DNA of 5,984 nt from DAISJD01 sp036821645 (lineage in GTDB: Bacteria; Pseudomonadota; Alphaproteobacteria; ATCC43930; CGMCC-115725). The position numbers and the translations under genes were made by a program. Below, piece by piece: positions 1 through 5,907 of the stretch (the stretch's first letter is position 1; each line of letters begins with the position of its first letter). The stretch is from the NCBI GenBank assembly GCA_036821645.1, contig DAISJD010000161.1, positions 1 through 5,984 on the forward strand. Reading direction: 5' to 3'. The notes below the pieces were generated by a model that saw only the letters and a program-made list of their open reading frames with translations, ran no database searches and was not told where the DNA came from.

Positions 1-198
1 GGTGCGCCCACCCCGGAACCCCACCACCTCGCAGGGTAGGGCCGCCCGATCCCGGTTGCGGATCATGATGCGATCCCCGATCGACACGCGTCGTTCGATT
101 CCGCCGACTTCCACCAGCATGCCCTGAATGCCCGTCACTTGACCGAAATACTGACGATCGGTCATCAAACGAACGGTCTCGGTTATGCTCTCAAGCAT
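1..198 (-). CDS. fliI: Flagellum-specific ATP synthase FliI, N-terminal part (runs off left edge)
   Basis: Only the first 66 codons are present. FliI is the cytoplasmic hexameric ATPase of the flagellar type III export apparatus, related to F1-ATPase beta. The visible part is its N-terminal beta-barrel: a short helical lead, then YFGQVTGIQGMLVEVGG, then IERRVSIGDR and the strand PCEVVGFRGGR, which is how FliI and related T3SS ATPases begin. The Walker A and B motifs lie beyond the edge and cannot be checked. Two ATGs stand in tandem (201-199 and 198-196). An AAGG at 207-204 (minus reading) is 5 nt from the second, which I chose. A TTG at 267-265 would add 23 residues but has no good ribosome binding site and lies close to the likely promoter. 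It diverges from ctrA, with a perfect CtrA box upstream. Another FliI-like secretion ATPase is possible but less likely in this context. Confidence 0.85.
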   Translation of the reverse strand, partial: MLESITETVRLMTDRQYFGQVTGIQGMLVEVGGIERRVSIGDRIMIRNRDRAALPCEVVGFRGGRT

Positions 199-286
199 CA
201 TCGCCTTGTTTTCCGAGTCTGATGGGGTTTCGGCGGAGTTACCGAAATCGACCGAACCAATGATCAAGCACTATCCGGTAACTTGC

Positions 287-301
287 TTAAATAGGGTTTA
301 A
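287..301. promoter_or_regulatory. CtrA box, perfect TTAA-N7-TTAA
   Basis: The sequence reads TTAA, ATAGGGT, TTAA: two exact half-sites with the 7-base spacer of the full CtrA recognition element known from Caulobacter and other alphaproteobacteria. It is 85 to 90 bases upstream of the fliI start and about 540 bases upstream of ctrA, which makes fliI the closer target. On the minus strand a GATAGT hexamer (275-270) follows the box by 11 bases and could be a weak -10, which would place the transcript start upstream of the ATG pair at 201/198. The half-sites are symmetric, so the box has no direction of its own. The match is seen directly; binding and activation are inferred from the family. Confidence 0.75.
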
Positions 302-371
302 TATTATGAGATCGTTAGGGATAAATTTGGCTGGACGTGCGGGGTCAGGGTGCGATTATAAATATAGAATT

Positions 372-560
372 TTATATAAATTTTATCTTATTGGCGGTAA
401 TGCCCTGTAATGGCAATTTTTCAAGGGTCGTCATAACGGTTTTTCTTGCAAGGGCGGGGGGGAGATCTGGATTTATACCCACTGAACGCCGCAAGAAAAA
501 TTCCAATGCCAATAACAATATCGTGCCAATATCGAAAAAAATCACCGTTTCGATAATCAT
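372..560 (-). CDS. Doubtful small membrane protein, 62 aa
   Basis: I do not recognise this protein and am not sure it is real. From the ATG at 560-558 it reads MIIETVIFFDIGTILLLALE, one plausible transmembrane helix (about residues 5-22), followed by FFLRR, a basic stop-transfer-like stretch, a proline-containing middle and a short tail ending ANKIKFI. An AGGG lies 6 bases before this ATG, an acceptable ribosome binding site. A start 11 codons further upstream (593) has no better signal. It lies between fliI and ctrA, reads in the same direction as fliI, and the CtrA box lies between its stop and fliI. Against it: it sits in AT-rich DNA, where phenylalanine- and isoleucine-rich readings arise by chance, and I know no family match. 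Confidence 0.25.
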   Translation of the reverse strand: MIIETVIFFDIGTILLLALEFFLRRSVGINPDLPPALARKTVMTTLEKLPLQGITANKIKFI

Positions 561-617
561 GCGGCACCCTGCGACAGGCAGATCTGTTTGCATTGCACAA
601 GAAAAATTGCGAATGAG

Positions 618-628
618 TTGTAATACAA
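618..628. repeat. Short palindrome TTGTA-A-TACAA
   Basis: This is a perfect 5-1-5 palindrome in the non-coding region upstream of ctrA. It could be a dimeric regulator's operator, but an 11-base palindrome in AT-rich DNA also occurs easily by chance. No T-tract follows, so it is not a terminator. Confidence 0.3.
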
Positions 629-669
629 GTTCGCTGTGATATTTTCTAATAAGCTATATTGCATAATCG

Positions 670-684
670 CTATCTTTAAGATAG
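670..684. repeat. Perfect 7-1-7 palindrome CTATCTT-T-AAGATAG
   Basis: CTATCTT and AAGATAG are exact reverse complements around one T, about 155 bases upstream of the ctrA start. The centre contains a single TTAA (676-679) with no partner 11 bases away, so it is not a full CtrA box. No T-run follows, so it does not look like a terminator. It could be an operator for another regulator of ctrA, or a small transcript hairpin. The palindrome is seen directly; any function is inferred. Confidence 0.4.
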
Positions 685-770
685 GTTGTAGAGAAATAGG
701 CAAAATAATAGTTTATTTATGGCGTTTTCAGGGCATCGTTGATGAATTTCAAGTGCGGGTAAAGCATTTG

Positions 771-785
771 TTAACGTGAGTAAAC
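771..785 (+). promoter_or_regulatory. Imperfect TTAAC/TAAAC repeat upstream of ctrA, possible weak CtrA half-site
   Basis: TTAAC and TAAAC are separated by five bases. The first is an exact CtrA half-site. The second is off by one base and one position from the TTAA-N7-TTAA rule. It lies 55 to 70 bases upstream of the ctrA ATG, where autoregulatory CtrA sites are known in Caulobacter. The match is partial, so I treat it only as a candidate. Confidence 0.25.
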
Positions 786-839
786 GACGCTGGTTCCTCA
801 TTCGGGAAGAAGCGACAGGACCGATCCAAGGAGACCATT

Positions 840-1571
840 ATGCGGGTTCTTATCGTCGAAGATGATACCGCCACGTCTGCAAGCATCGAGTTGGTGTTGA
901 AGGCAGAAGGTTTTATTTGTGACACCACAGACCTTGGGGAAGACGGTCTCGAAATCGGCAAGATCTACGATTACGATATAATCGTCTTGGATCTGATGTT
1001 GCCCGATATCGACGGCTACGAGGTTTTGCGACGCCTGCGGGCGGCTCGGGTGCGCACACCCATCTTGATTCTGTCGGGGCTCAATGAACTTGACCATAAA
1101 ATCAAGGGTCTCGGTTTCGGTGCGGACGATTTCCTGACCAAACCCTTCGACAAGCGGGAATTGGTCGCCCGAATCCATGCCATCATCAGACGGGCCAAGG
1201 GACACTCGGAATCGATCATCCGTACGGGCCGGTTTACGGTCAATCTCGACACGCGCACGGTCGAAGTCGACAATAAACCGCTGCATCTAACCGGCAAGGA
1301 ATATGGCATTCTTGAACTCTTGTCGCTACGCAAGGGCACGACCCTCACCAAAGAGATGTTCTTGAACCATCTCTATGGCGGCATGGACGAGCCAGAGCTG
1401 AAGATCATCGACGTATTCGTGTGTAAATTGCGCAAAAAAATGGCCCAAGCGACCAGCGGCGAAAACTATATTGAAACCGTATGGGGGCGTGGGTATGTAT
1501 TACGAGATCAACCGACCAGCGAAGGGATGAGTCCCATCTCGCGGGCGGATCAAGAAACCGCCGACGCATAG
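840..1571 (+). CDS. ctrA: Cell-cycle response regulator CtrA, OmpR/PhoB family
   Basis: CtrA is the master transcription factor of alphaproteobacteria controlling flagellar, division and replication genes. It is phosphorylated through the CckA-ChpT relay. The 243-aa product has a receiver domain (about 1-117) with the acidic pocket E7, D8, D9, the phospho-acceptor D51 in IIVLDLMLPD, S79 in LILSG and K101 in LTKPF. The winged-helix domain (about 125-222) carries the CtrA signature blocks LTGKEYGILELLSLRKGTTL, KEMFLNHLYGGMDEPELK, IIDVFVCKLRKK and YIETVWGRGYVLRD. AAGGAG at 828-833 lies 6 bases before the ATG, fixing the start. After YVLRD about 20 further residues run to the Ala-Asp-Ala end, longer than I recall for Caulobacter CtrA (about 231 aa). 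It diverges from fliI, with a CtrA box between them, and no terminator separates it from the transporter pair downstream. Identification is secure. Confidence 0.97.
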   Translation: MRVLIVEDDTATSASIELVLKAEGFICDTTDLGEDGLEIGKIYDYDIIVLDLMLPDIDGYEVLRRLRAARVRTPILILSGLNELDHKIKGLGFGADDFLTKPFDKRELVARIHAIIRRAKGHSESIIRTGRFTVNLDTRTVEVDNKPLHLTGKEYGILELLSLRKGTTLTKEMFLNHLYGGMDEPELKIIDVFVCKLRKKMAQATSGENYIETVWGRGYVLRDQPTSEGMSPISRADQETADA

Positions 1572-1625
1572 GCCGTAAGGCGGCTGTGGGGGCCGGGTGT
1601 CGGCGTATCATGCGAGGATATACGA

Positions 1626-2216
1626 TTGACGGAGCCCGTCGACAACCGGCCGATCCCCGTGGCGCAAGAAAAGCGTTCGGTCGGTCTGGTTGAGCTTTTT
1701 ACCGGGTTCCTGCTTGTCGGTCTTCGCGGCTTCGGCGGGGTCTTGCCATGGGCACGTCAGATGATCGTAGAAGAACGACGCTGGTTGTCGCCTGCTGAGT
1801 TTACTGAATTTCTCAGTATCGGCCAATTGCTGCCCGGTCCCAATATCGTCAATATCGCTGTGATCTTGGGGGCGAAGTTCCAAGGGGTCAGCGGCTCCGT
1901 CTCGGCTGTCGGCGGTTTGCTGTTCATGCCGATGGTGATCGTGATGATTTTAGGTGGGTTTTACACCGCCTTTGGCAATCTTCCCGTACTTGAGCCTGTT
2001 TTTCACAATATGGCGGCGGCGGCCGTCGGATTGATTGTGGCGATGGGGGTCAAGATGGTCCGCGCCCAATCCTGGACGATGCGGGCCGTTATGGTGGCGG
2101 GGGTCTCTTTTGCGATGGTCGGCTTGTTGCGGTGGCCCTTGCCCTTAGTGGTGTTGGTCTTGGCTCCGCTTGCCATCCTGACGCAATATCGCGCGGACCG
2201 CGGGGGCGGGCGATGA
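1626..2216 (+). CDS. chrA: Chromate transporter family protein, first half of a split CHR pair
   Basis: This is a 196-aa short-chain member of the ChrA (CHR) family. Full-length ChrA has two homologous CHR domains in one chain; the short forms occur as adjacent pairs whose products act together in the inner membrane to export chromate. After a polar N-terminus (about 20 residues) come the domain hallmarks LRGFGG at 33-38, the EERRWLS stretch at 49-55, GQLLPGPN at 66-73, and several hydrophobic segments between about 75 and 186. The start is TTG with GAGGA (1614-1618) 7 bases upstream; no ATG in frame gives a complete domain. The stop overlaps the next start as ATGA. It follows ctrA by 54 bases with no terminator. 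No chrB-like regulator is visible here. The actual substrate could be another oxyanion such as sulfate. Confidence 0.88.
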   Translation: MTEPVDNRPIPVAQEKRSVGLVELFTGFLLVGLRGFGGVLPWARQMIVEERRWLSPAEFTEFLSIGQLLPGPNIVNIAVILGAKFQGVSGSVSAVGGLLFMPMVIVMILGGFYTAFGNLPVLEPVFHNMAAAAVGLIVAMGVKMVRAQSWTMRAVMVAGVSFAMVGLLRWPLPLVVLVLAPLAILTQYRADRGGGR

Positions 2217-2740
2217 AGTCCGATCTCGTCACGACGCTGTTCTGGCAATTTGCCTTCTTGTCGCTGTTGGCGGTTGGCGGTGCCAATGTCTTGATCCCCG
2301 ATCTACACCGGATCGTGGTTGATCAGCGCGCTTGGCTCAGCGATCGGCAATTTACCGAACTCTTTGCGCTTGCCAACGCCGCCCCCGGTCCCAATGTGCT
2401 GATCGTGTGTCTGATCGGTTTCAAGGTGGCGGGGGTTCCCGGCGGTCTGAGTGCCATGTTGGGCATGTGTCTGCCGTCGAGCATCCTCAGTTTTGCCACA
2501 TTTAAACTCTGGCATCGCTTTCGTCATTCCCCGTGGCGTCGGATCATTCAACATGCCTTGGCACCGATCACGATCGGACTGGTCTTGGCCGGGGGCTTCG
2601 TCCTCAGTTTGGGAACGGATACGACGGTTGTGACCGCGGGGCTTACGATCGTCAGCATCGCCGTTACCCTCTTCACCAAGATCAACCCCCTTTGGATCCT
2701 GGCGGCGGCGGGGATACTCGGGCTCGTCGGCATTGTCTGA
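2213..2740 (+). CDS. chrA: Chromate transporter family protein, second half of a split CHR pair
   Basis: The 175-aa product is the partner CHR domain to the gene just upstream. It shows the corresponding marks in the same order: VGGANVL at 21-27 in place of LRGFGG, DQRAWLS at 37-43, NAAPGPN at 55-61, then hydrophobic stretches at about 62-98, 112-133 and 138-175. The ATG at 2213-2215 overlaps the upstream TGA (ATGA), so translational coupling is likely and equal amounts of the two halves would fit a heterodimer. An upstream in-frame codon at 2132 would add 27 residues lying wholly inside the first gene with no membrane or CHR features, so I reject it. Family membership is clear from the motifs; chromate as the physiological substrate is inferred from the family. 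Confidence 0.87.
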   Translation: MKSDLVTTLFWQFAFLSLLAVGGANVLIPDLHRIVVDQRAWLSDRQFTELFALANAAPGPNVLIVCLIGFKVAGVPGGLSAMLGMCLPSSILSFATFKLWHRFRHSPWRRIIQHALAPITIGLVLAGGFVLSLGTDTTVVTAGLTIVSIAVTLFTKINPLWILAAAGILGLVGIV

Positions 2741-2759
2741 AATCAAAATTCAGCCGCAC

Positions 2760-2775
2760 TTAACGCAGAGTAACC
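2760..2775 (+). promoter_or_regulatory. Imperfect TTAACG...AGTAACC repeat after the transporter pair
   Basis: TTAACGCAGAGTAACC lies in the 159-base gap before the deacetylase gene. It resembles the TTAACGTGAGTAAAC upstream of ctrA: one exact TTAA half-site and one near-match, but the spacing departs from TTAA-N7-TTAA. It may be a weak CtrA site or chance. AT-rich blocks follow (2801-2818), where a promoter for the deacetylase gene could lie, but I cannot assign -35 and -10 boxes with confidence. Confidence 0.2.
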
Positions 2776-2846
2776 GTCAGCTTTTCGCTTTTACCGCCCC
2801 ATAAAAAACCTTTAAACTGTCGGCAAAGTGGGCATGGGTTCAGCAT

Positions 2847-2861
2847 GTCCGTCAAACGGAC
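2847..2861. repeat. Small hairpin GTCCGT-CAA-ACGGAC
   Basis: A perfect 6-bp stem with a 3-base loop, 38 bases before the deacetylase start. No T-tract follows on either strand, so it is unlikely to be an efficient intrinsic terminator for the transporter genes. It could sit in the leader of the downstream transcript. Confidence 0.4.
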
Positions 2862-2899
2862 GGGGCTAAAATAACAGGGCCCTAGGGGGGGATGCGACG

Positions 2900-3826
<927 letters not shown>

Positions 3827-3870
3827 TCCCAGTCTTGCGGTGAGATATCTTGCGCAAGGGGCTCGGGCGC

Positions 3871-3901
3871 GCATAGAGTGCGGCCCCGAAAGGCTCTGTG
3901 C
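3871..3901 (+). repeat. Imperfect hairpin in the gap before xseB
   Basis: GCATAGAG (3871-3878) pairs with CTCTGTGC (3894-3901), seven Watson-Crick pairs plus one T-G wobble, enclosing a 15-base GC-rich loop. It is the first of two stems in the 148-base space between the deacetylase gene and xseB. No T-run follows. Confidence 0.35.
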
Positions 3902-3916
3902 ATAGGCAAGAATAAG

Positions 3917-3959
3917 ACCCGGTTGTTCCCGTCGCCAGGAGCGGCGCAGACAACCGGGT
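3917..3959 (+). promoter_or_regulatory. Large inverted repeat directly upstream of the xseB ribosome binding site
   Basis: ACCCGGTTGT (3917-3926) and ACAACCGGGT (3950-3959) are perfect 10-base reverse complements. Inside the 23-base loop CGCC (3933-3936) and GGCG (3943-3946) can add four more pairs. The stem ends three bases before AAGGA (3963-3967), the xseB ribosome binding site. There is no T-tract, so it is not a classical terminator. It is more likely a leader hairpin affecting translation or message stability, or a protein-binding palindrome. The repeat is seen directly; its role is inferred. Confidence 0.55.
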
Positions 3960-3974
3960 TGCAAGGATGATGAA

Positions 3975-4214
3975 ATGGCCGATACCCCGATTGCCAGTCT
4001 TAGTTTTGAAGCCGCCCTCGAAGAACTCGAAGCCATCGTCCGGCAATTGGAGGCGGGACGGTTTCGGCTCGACGAGGCGATCGGCGCTTACGAGCGCGGG
4101 GCGGCGTTGCGGCGCCATTGCGAGACGAAACTGACCGAAGCCAAGGCGAAAGTCGACCGGATCACTTTTGCCGCCGATGGAACATTGCAAACGGAGACTC
4201 AGAATCTTGATTAG
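3975..4214 (+). CDS. xseB: Exodeoxyribonuclease VII small subunit XseB
   Basis: XseB is the small, mostly helical subunit of exonuclease VII, which degrades single-stranded DNA to oligonucleotides. Several XseB chains bind each XseA in the cytoplasm. The 79-aa product is normal length for the family and carries its signature: SFEAALEELEAIVRQLEAG at 10-28, LDEAIGAYERGAALRRHCE at 32-50, then the second helix ending KAKVDRI at 57-63. The tail (64-79) is short and polar, as usual. AAGGA at 3963-3967 is 7 bases from the ATG. The gene overlaps ispA by 8 bases, a common arrangement in proteobacteria. The xseA partner is not in this window. Confidence 0.95.
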   Translation: MADTPIASLSFEAALEELEAIVRQLEAGRFRLDEAIGAYERGAALRRHCETKLTEAKAKVDRITFAADGTLQTETQNLD

Positions 4215-5121
4215 CGCGCTTTGGACCAATCCGACCGATTTATCGGCTGCTTTGCGCGATTCCGCCCTGGCCGTCGATGCCGTGATCGAACGGTTGCTGA
4301 CCCCGCCCGATGGGCCGGAAGCCCGGGTTTACGACGCGATGCGCTATGCGGCCCTCGCCCCCGGCAAGCGCCTGCGCCCGTTTTTGGTTTTGGCGGGCAG
4401 TCATCTGTTCGGCGTCTCGGCGCGCAGTGCCTTGCAGGTCGCGGCCGCGATCGAAATGCTGCACACCTATTCGCTGATCCATGACGATTTGCCCGCCATG
4501 GACAATAGCGATCTGCGGCGGGGCCGGGCGACCTGTCACAAACAATTCGACGATGCGACCGCCATCCTGGCCGGTGACGGGCTGTTGACCCTGGCCTTTG
4601 AAGTCCTCGCCGACAGCGACACCCATGGCGATCCTGCCGTGCGCTGCGAATTGGTGCAGGCCCTCGCCAAAGCGGCGGGGGCGGCCGGCATGGTCGGCGG
4701 TCAAATGATCGATCTCTTGGCCGAACATGATGCGAGCCTCGATATCGGGGCGATCACGCGGCTGCAACGCTTGAAAACCGGGGCCTTGTTCGCCTTTTCC
4801 TGCGAAGCGGGCGGCATTCTCGGCAAGGCCTCGCCAGAAGCGCGCAAGGCGCTCGTTGCTTATGCCCATGATATGGGGCTTGCCTTTCAAATCGCCGACG
4901 ACCTGTTGGATGCCGAGGGCAGTGCCGAGGAAACCGGCAAATCCGTCGGACGCGATGCCGTTGCGGGCAAGGCCACTTTCGTGTCGATCCTCGGCATCGA
5001 CGGGGCCCGCACCCAAGCGCGCGCCCTTGTCGATCAGGCGAACAACCACCTCGCCCCATTTGGGGAAAAGGCTGATTTGATGCGTCAAGTGGCCGAGTTC
5101 GTGGTCACGCGCAAATCATAA
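4207..5121 (+). CDS. ispA: Polyprenyl diphosphate synthase (farnesyl or geranylgeranyl diphosphate synthase)
   Basis: This enzyme condenses isopentenyl diphosphate with allylic diphosphates to make C15 or C20 prenyl chains for quinones, undecaprenyl carriers, hopanoids or carotenoids. The 304-aa product shows GKRLRP at 53-58, the first aspartate-rich motif DDLPAMD at 93-99 with LRRGR after it, GDGLL at 123-127, GGQMIDL at 164-170, KTG at 190-192, and the second aspartate-rich motif DDLLD at 231-235. Tyr88, five residues before the first motif, together with the HTYSLIHDD context, resembles E. coli IspA, so farnesyl diphosphate is the likelier product. The start is TTG, eight bases inside xseB, with GGAG (4193-4196) 10 bases upstream; an ATG at 4168 would place 13 unlike residues in front. 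A terminator follows the stop, and dxs, a frequent next gene, is missing. Confidence 0.93.
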   Translation: MISALWTNPTDLSAALRDSALAVDAVIERLLTPPDGPEARVYDAMRYAALAPGKRLRPFLVLAGSHLFGVSARSALQVAAAIEMLHTYSLIHDDLPAMDNSDLRRGRATCHKQFDDATAILAGDGLLTLAFEVLADSDTHGDPAVRCELVQALAKAAGAAGMVGGQMIDLLAEHDASLDIGAITRLQRLKTGALFAFSCEAGGILGKASPEARKALVAYAHDMGLAFQIADDLLDAEGSAEETGKSVGRDAVAGKATFVSILGIDGARTQARALVDQANNHLAPFGEKADLMRQVAEFVVTRKS

Positions 5122-5157
5122 GCGACCCCCATACGCACGGGATTGCGCCCGACTGCC

Positions 5158-5203
5158 ACCGACCGACCCCATCCCGCGCGGCGACGGGGTCGGTCGGTCT
5201 TTT
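5158..5203 (+). terminator. Strong rho-independent terminator after ispA
   Basis: ACCGACCGACCCC (5158-5170) and GGGGTCGGTCGGT (5186-5198) form a perfect 13-bp GC-rich stem around a 15-base loop, followed by CTTTT (5199-5203). It begins 36 bases after the ispA stop and should end the xseB-ispA transcript. On the opposite strand no T-run follows the stem, so it is directional. Confidence 0.9.
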
Positions 5204-5404
5204 GCGCCATGCGACCGCTCTTCATGGAATATCGACGAGCCCCAGCGCCGGTTGAGCGATCTCGTCCCATTGGATGACTGGCTGCGCGCTGACTGGAATA
5301 TAAACCTCCCACCAATTGTAATTCCAATGCCACGAACAGACTCGCTAAGAAAGTGCAAAATCCCTATTGCAGAAGGCAAAAGGACTTTACACTGCCGTAA
5401 ACAG
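5204..5404. other. Non-coding or degraded stretch after the terminator
   Basis: No complete gene is seen. The plus strand has a 61-codon reading from a TTG at 5252 with no ribosome binding site. The minus strand has the peptide WWEVYIPVSAQPVIQWDEIA ending VDIP and a stop at 5222-5224, in a different frame from the protein-like segments to its right. It may be the broken 3' end of the decayed gene described next. The part from about 5290 to 5400 is AT-rich and gives no good reading on either strand. Confidence 0.4.
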
Positions 5405-5880
5405 ATATCGTGGCGATATTTCTCGGTAATGCCCTGACGTATTTGATCAATATCATCGCTGAATGGCATATAGGAATCATAGATCTTGCCACCGACCCTG
5501 AGGCCAGGTTTTTTTTGATATCGATCCCATCGGCCAGATCCAATGCCGAAAGCGGCGGTTGCCGTTCCACCACGAACCCATCGGCGGCCAGGATGTCGCC
5601 CGCTTCGATTTCAGCCTTCAGTGTATTTTGCGCTCTTTGATTCGCCTTCGGTTTCCGCTCCGGCTCCCCGGTAGGTGCGCCGCGTGATCGCGTCGGGGTC
5701 GAGCTCGGCCTGTCGGTCGAACACGCGCATGAGGGGGGCGTCACTTCGATGATCCGTACCTTATGCGCCCGTTCGATCATGGCCCGGCTGGGTAAATTCC
5801 ACCAGCATCAAGGCGGCTCCACAACCATCGATCGCCGTGAGGGCGACAAGCCCTGCAAACCCCGGCCCAAGAGGCGGCAA
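5405..5880 (-). pseudogene. Probable decayed protein gene, family not recognised
   Basis: Reading leftwards on the minus strand, protein-like segments appear one after another but in alternating frames: GPGFAGLVALTAIDGCGAAL and LMLVEFTQ (about 5865-5790), MIERAHKVRIIEVTPP (5780-5733), LMRVFDRQAELDPDAITRRT (about 5733-5670, after a C6 run), LKAEIEAGDILAADGFVVER then QPPLSALDLADGIDIKK (about 5620-5515), and GLRVGGKIYDSYMPFSDDID then QIRQGITEKYRHDI (about 5508-5405). Stops at 5761-5763 and soon after the SAKYTEG stretch break one frame, and the change near 5515 falls at an A8 tract. This is what several indels in one coding sequence would produce, so I call a pseudogene, with sequencing error an alternative. 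I cannot name the family. One 138-codon reading (5780-5364) spans part of it, but its middle, rich in Ser, Pro and Arg, looks out of frame. Confidence 0.5.
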
Positions 5881-5891
5881 TCGGGGCTTGT
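5846..5891. repeat. Inverted repeat ACAAGCCC...GGGCTTGT
   Basis: A perfect 8-base inverted repeat (5846-5853 and 5884-5891) around a 30-base GC-rich spacer, just after the stop of the right-edge gene and over the first segment of the decayed gene. No T-run follows on the minus strand, so terminator function for the right-edge gene is doubtful. Confidence 0.35.
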
Positions 5892-5907
5892 GGTATCAGA
5901 GGCGGTG

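Larger units (their letters stand above)
199..839. other. Long AT-rich intergenic region between fliI and ctrA
   Basis: About 640 bases separate the divergent starts of fliI and ctrA. The stretch is much richer in A and T than the flanking genes. It holds a perfect CtrA box (287-301), a TTGTA-A-TACAA palindrome (618-628), a second palindrome (670-684), an imperfect TTAA repeat (771-785) and one doubtful small minus-strand ORF (372-560). -10-like hexamers exist, for example TATATT at 655-660, but none has a convincing -35 at proper spacing, so I call no sigma-70 promoter. I found no GANTC methylation site between 273 and 839. One GAGTC lies at 215-219 and one GATTC at 97-101, on the fliI side. 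A plus-strand reading at 337-639 lacks protein-like composition and I do not treat it as a gene. Confidence 0.7.

Noticed and set aside
391..512. Two 13-base words (CGGTAATGCCCTG and AATTCCAATGCCA) occurring both near 394/499 and near 5425/5322
   Set aside because: Their order is swapped between the two places on the same strand, flanks do not match, and one or two shared 13-mers are expected in a window this size. Not a repeat element.
337..639. 100-codon plus-strand reading in the fliI-ctrA gap
   Set aside because: The start is GTG/TTG-like without a clear ribosome binding site, and the product changes abruptly from hydrophobic to Arg/Asn-rich, as expected of AT-rich non-coding DNA.
798..1286. 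Long minus-strand open reading across ctrA
   Set aside because: It lies wholly antisense to ctrA, whose motifs are unambiguous, and shows no recognisable domain or ribosome binding site. It is an antisense shadow of GC-biased coding sequence.
2132..2212. Upstream start for the second CHR gene adding 27 residues
   Set aside because: The extension lies inside the first CHR gene in another frame and has no CHR features. The ATGA overlap at 2213 is the normal arrangement.
2847..2861. Hairpin as a terminator for the transporter genes
   Set aside because: The stem is only 6 bp, lies over 100 bases after the stop and has no T-tract.
3850..3879. TTGCGC-N18-TAGAGT as a promoter for xseB
   Set aside because: Both hexamers are weak and the second overlaps the first hairpin stem; chance cannot be excluded.
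4240..5088. 282-codon minus-strand open reading across ispA
   Set aside because: It is antisense to a gene with all prenyl synthase motifs intact, and its product is a low-information mix rich in Gly, Arg and Gln with no family features.
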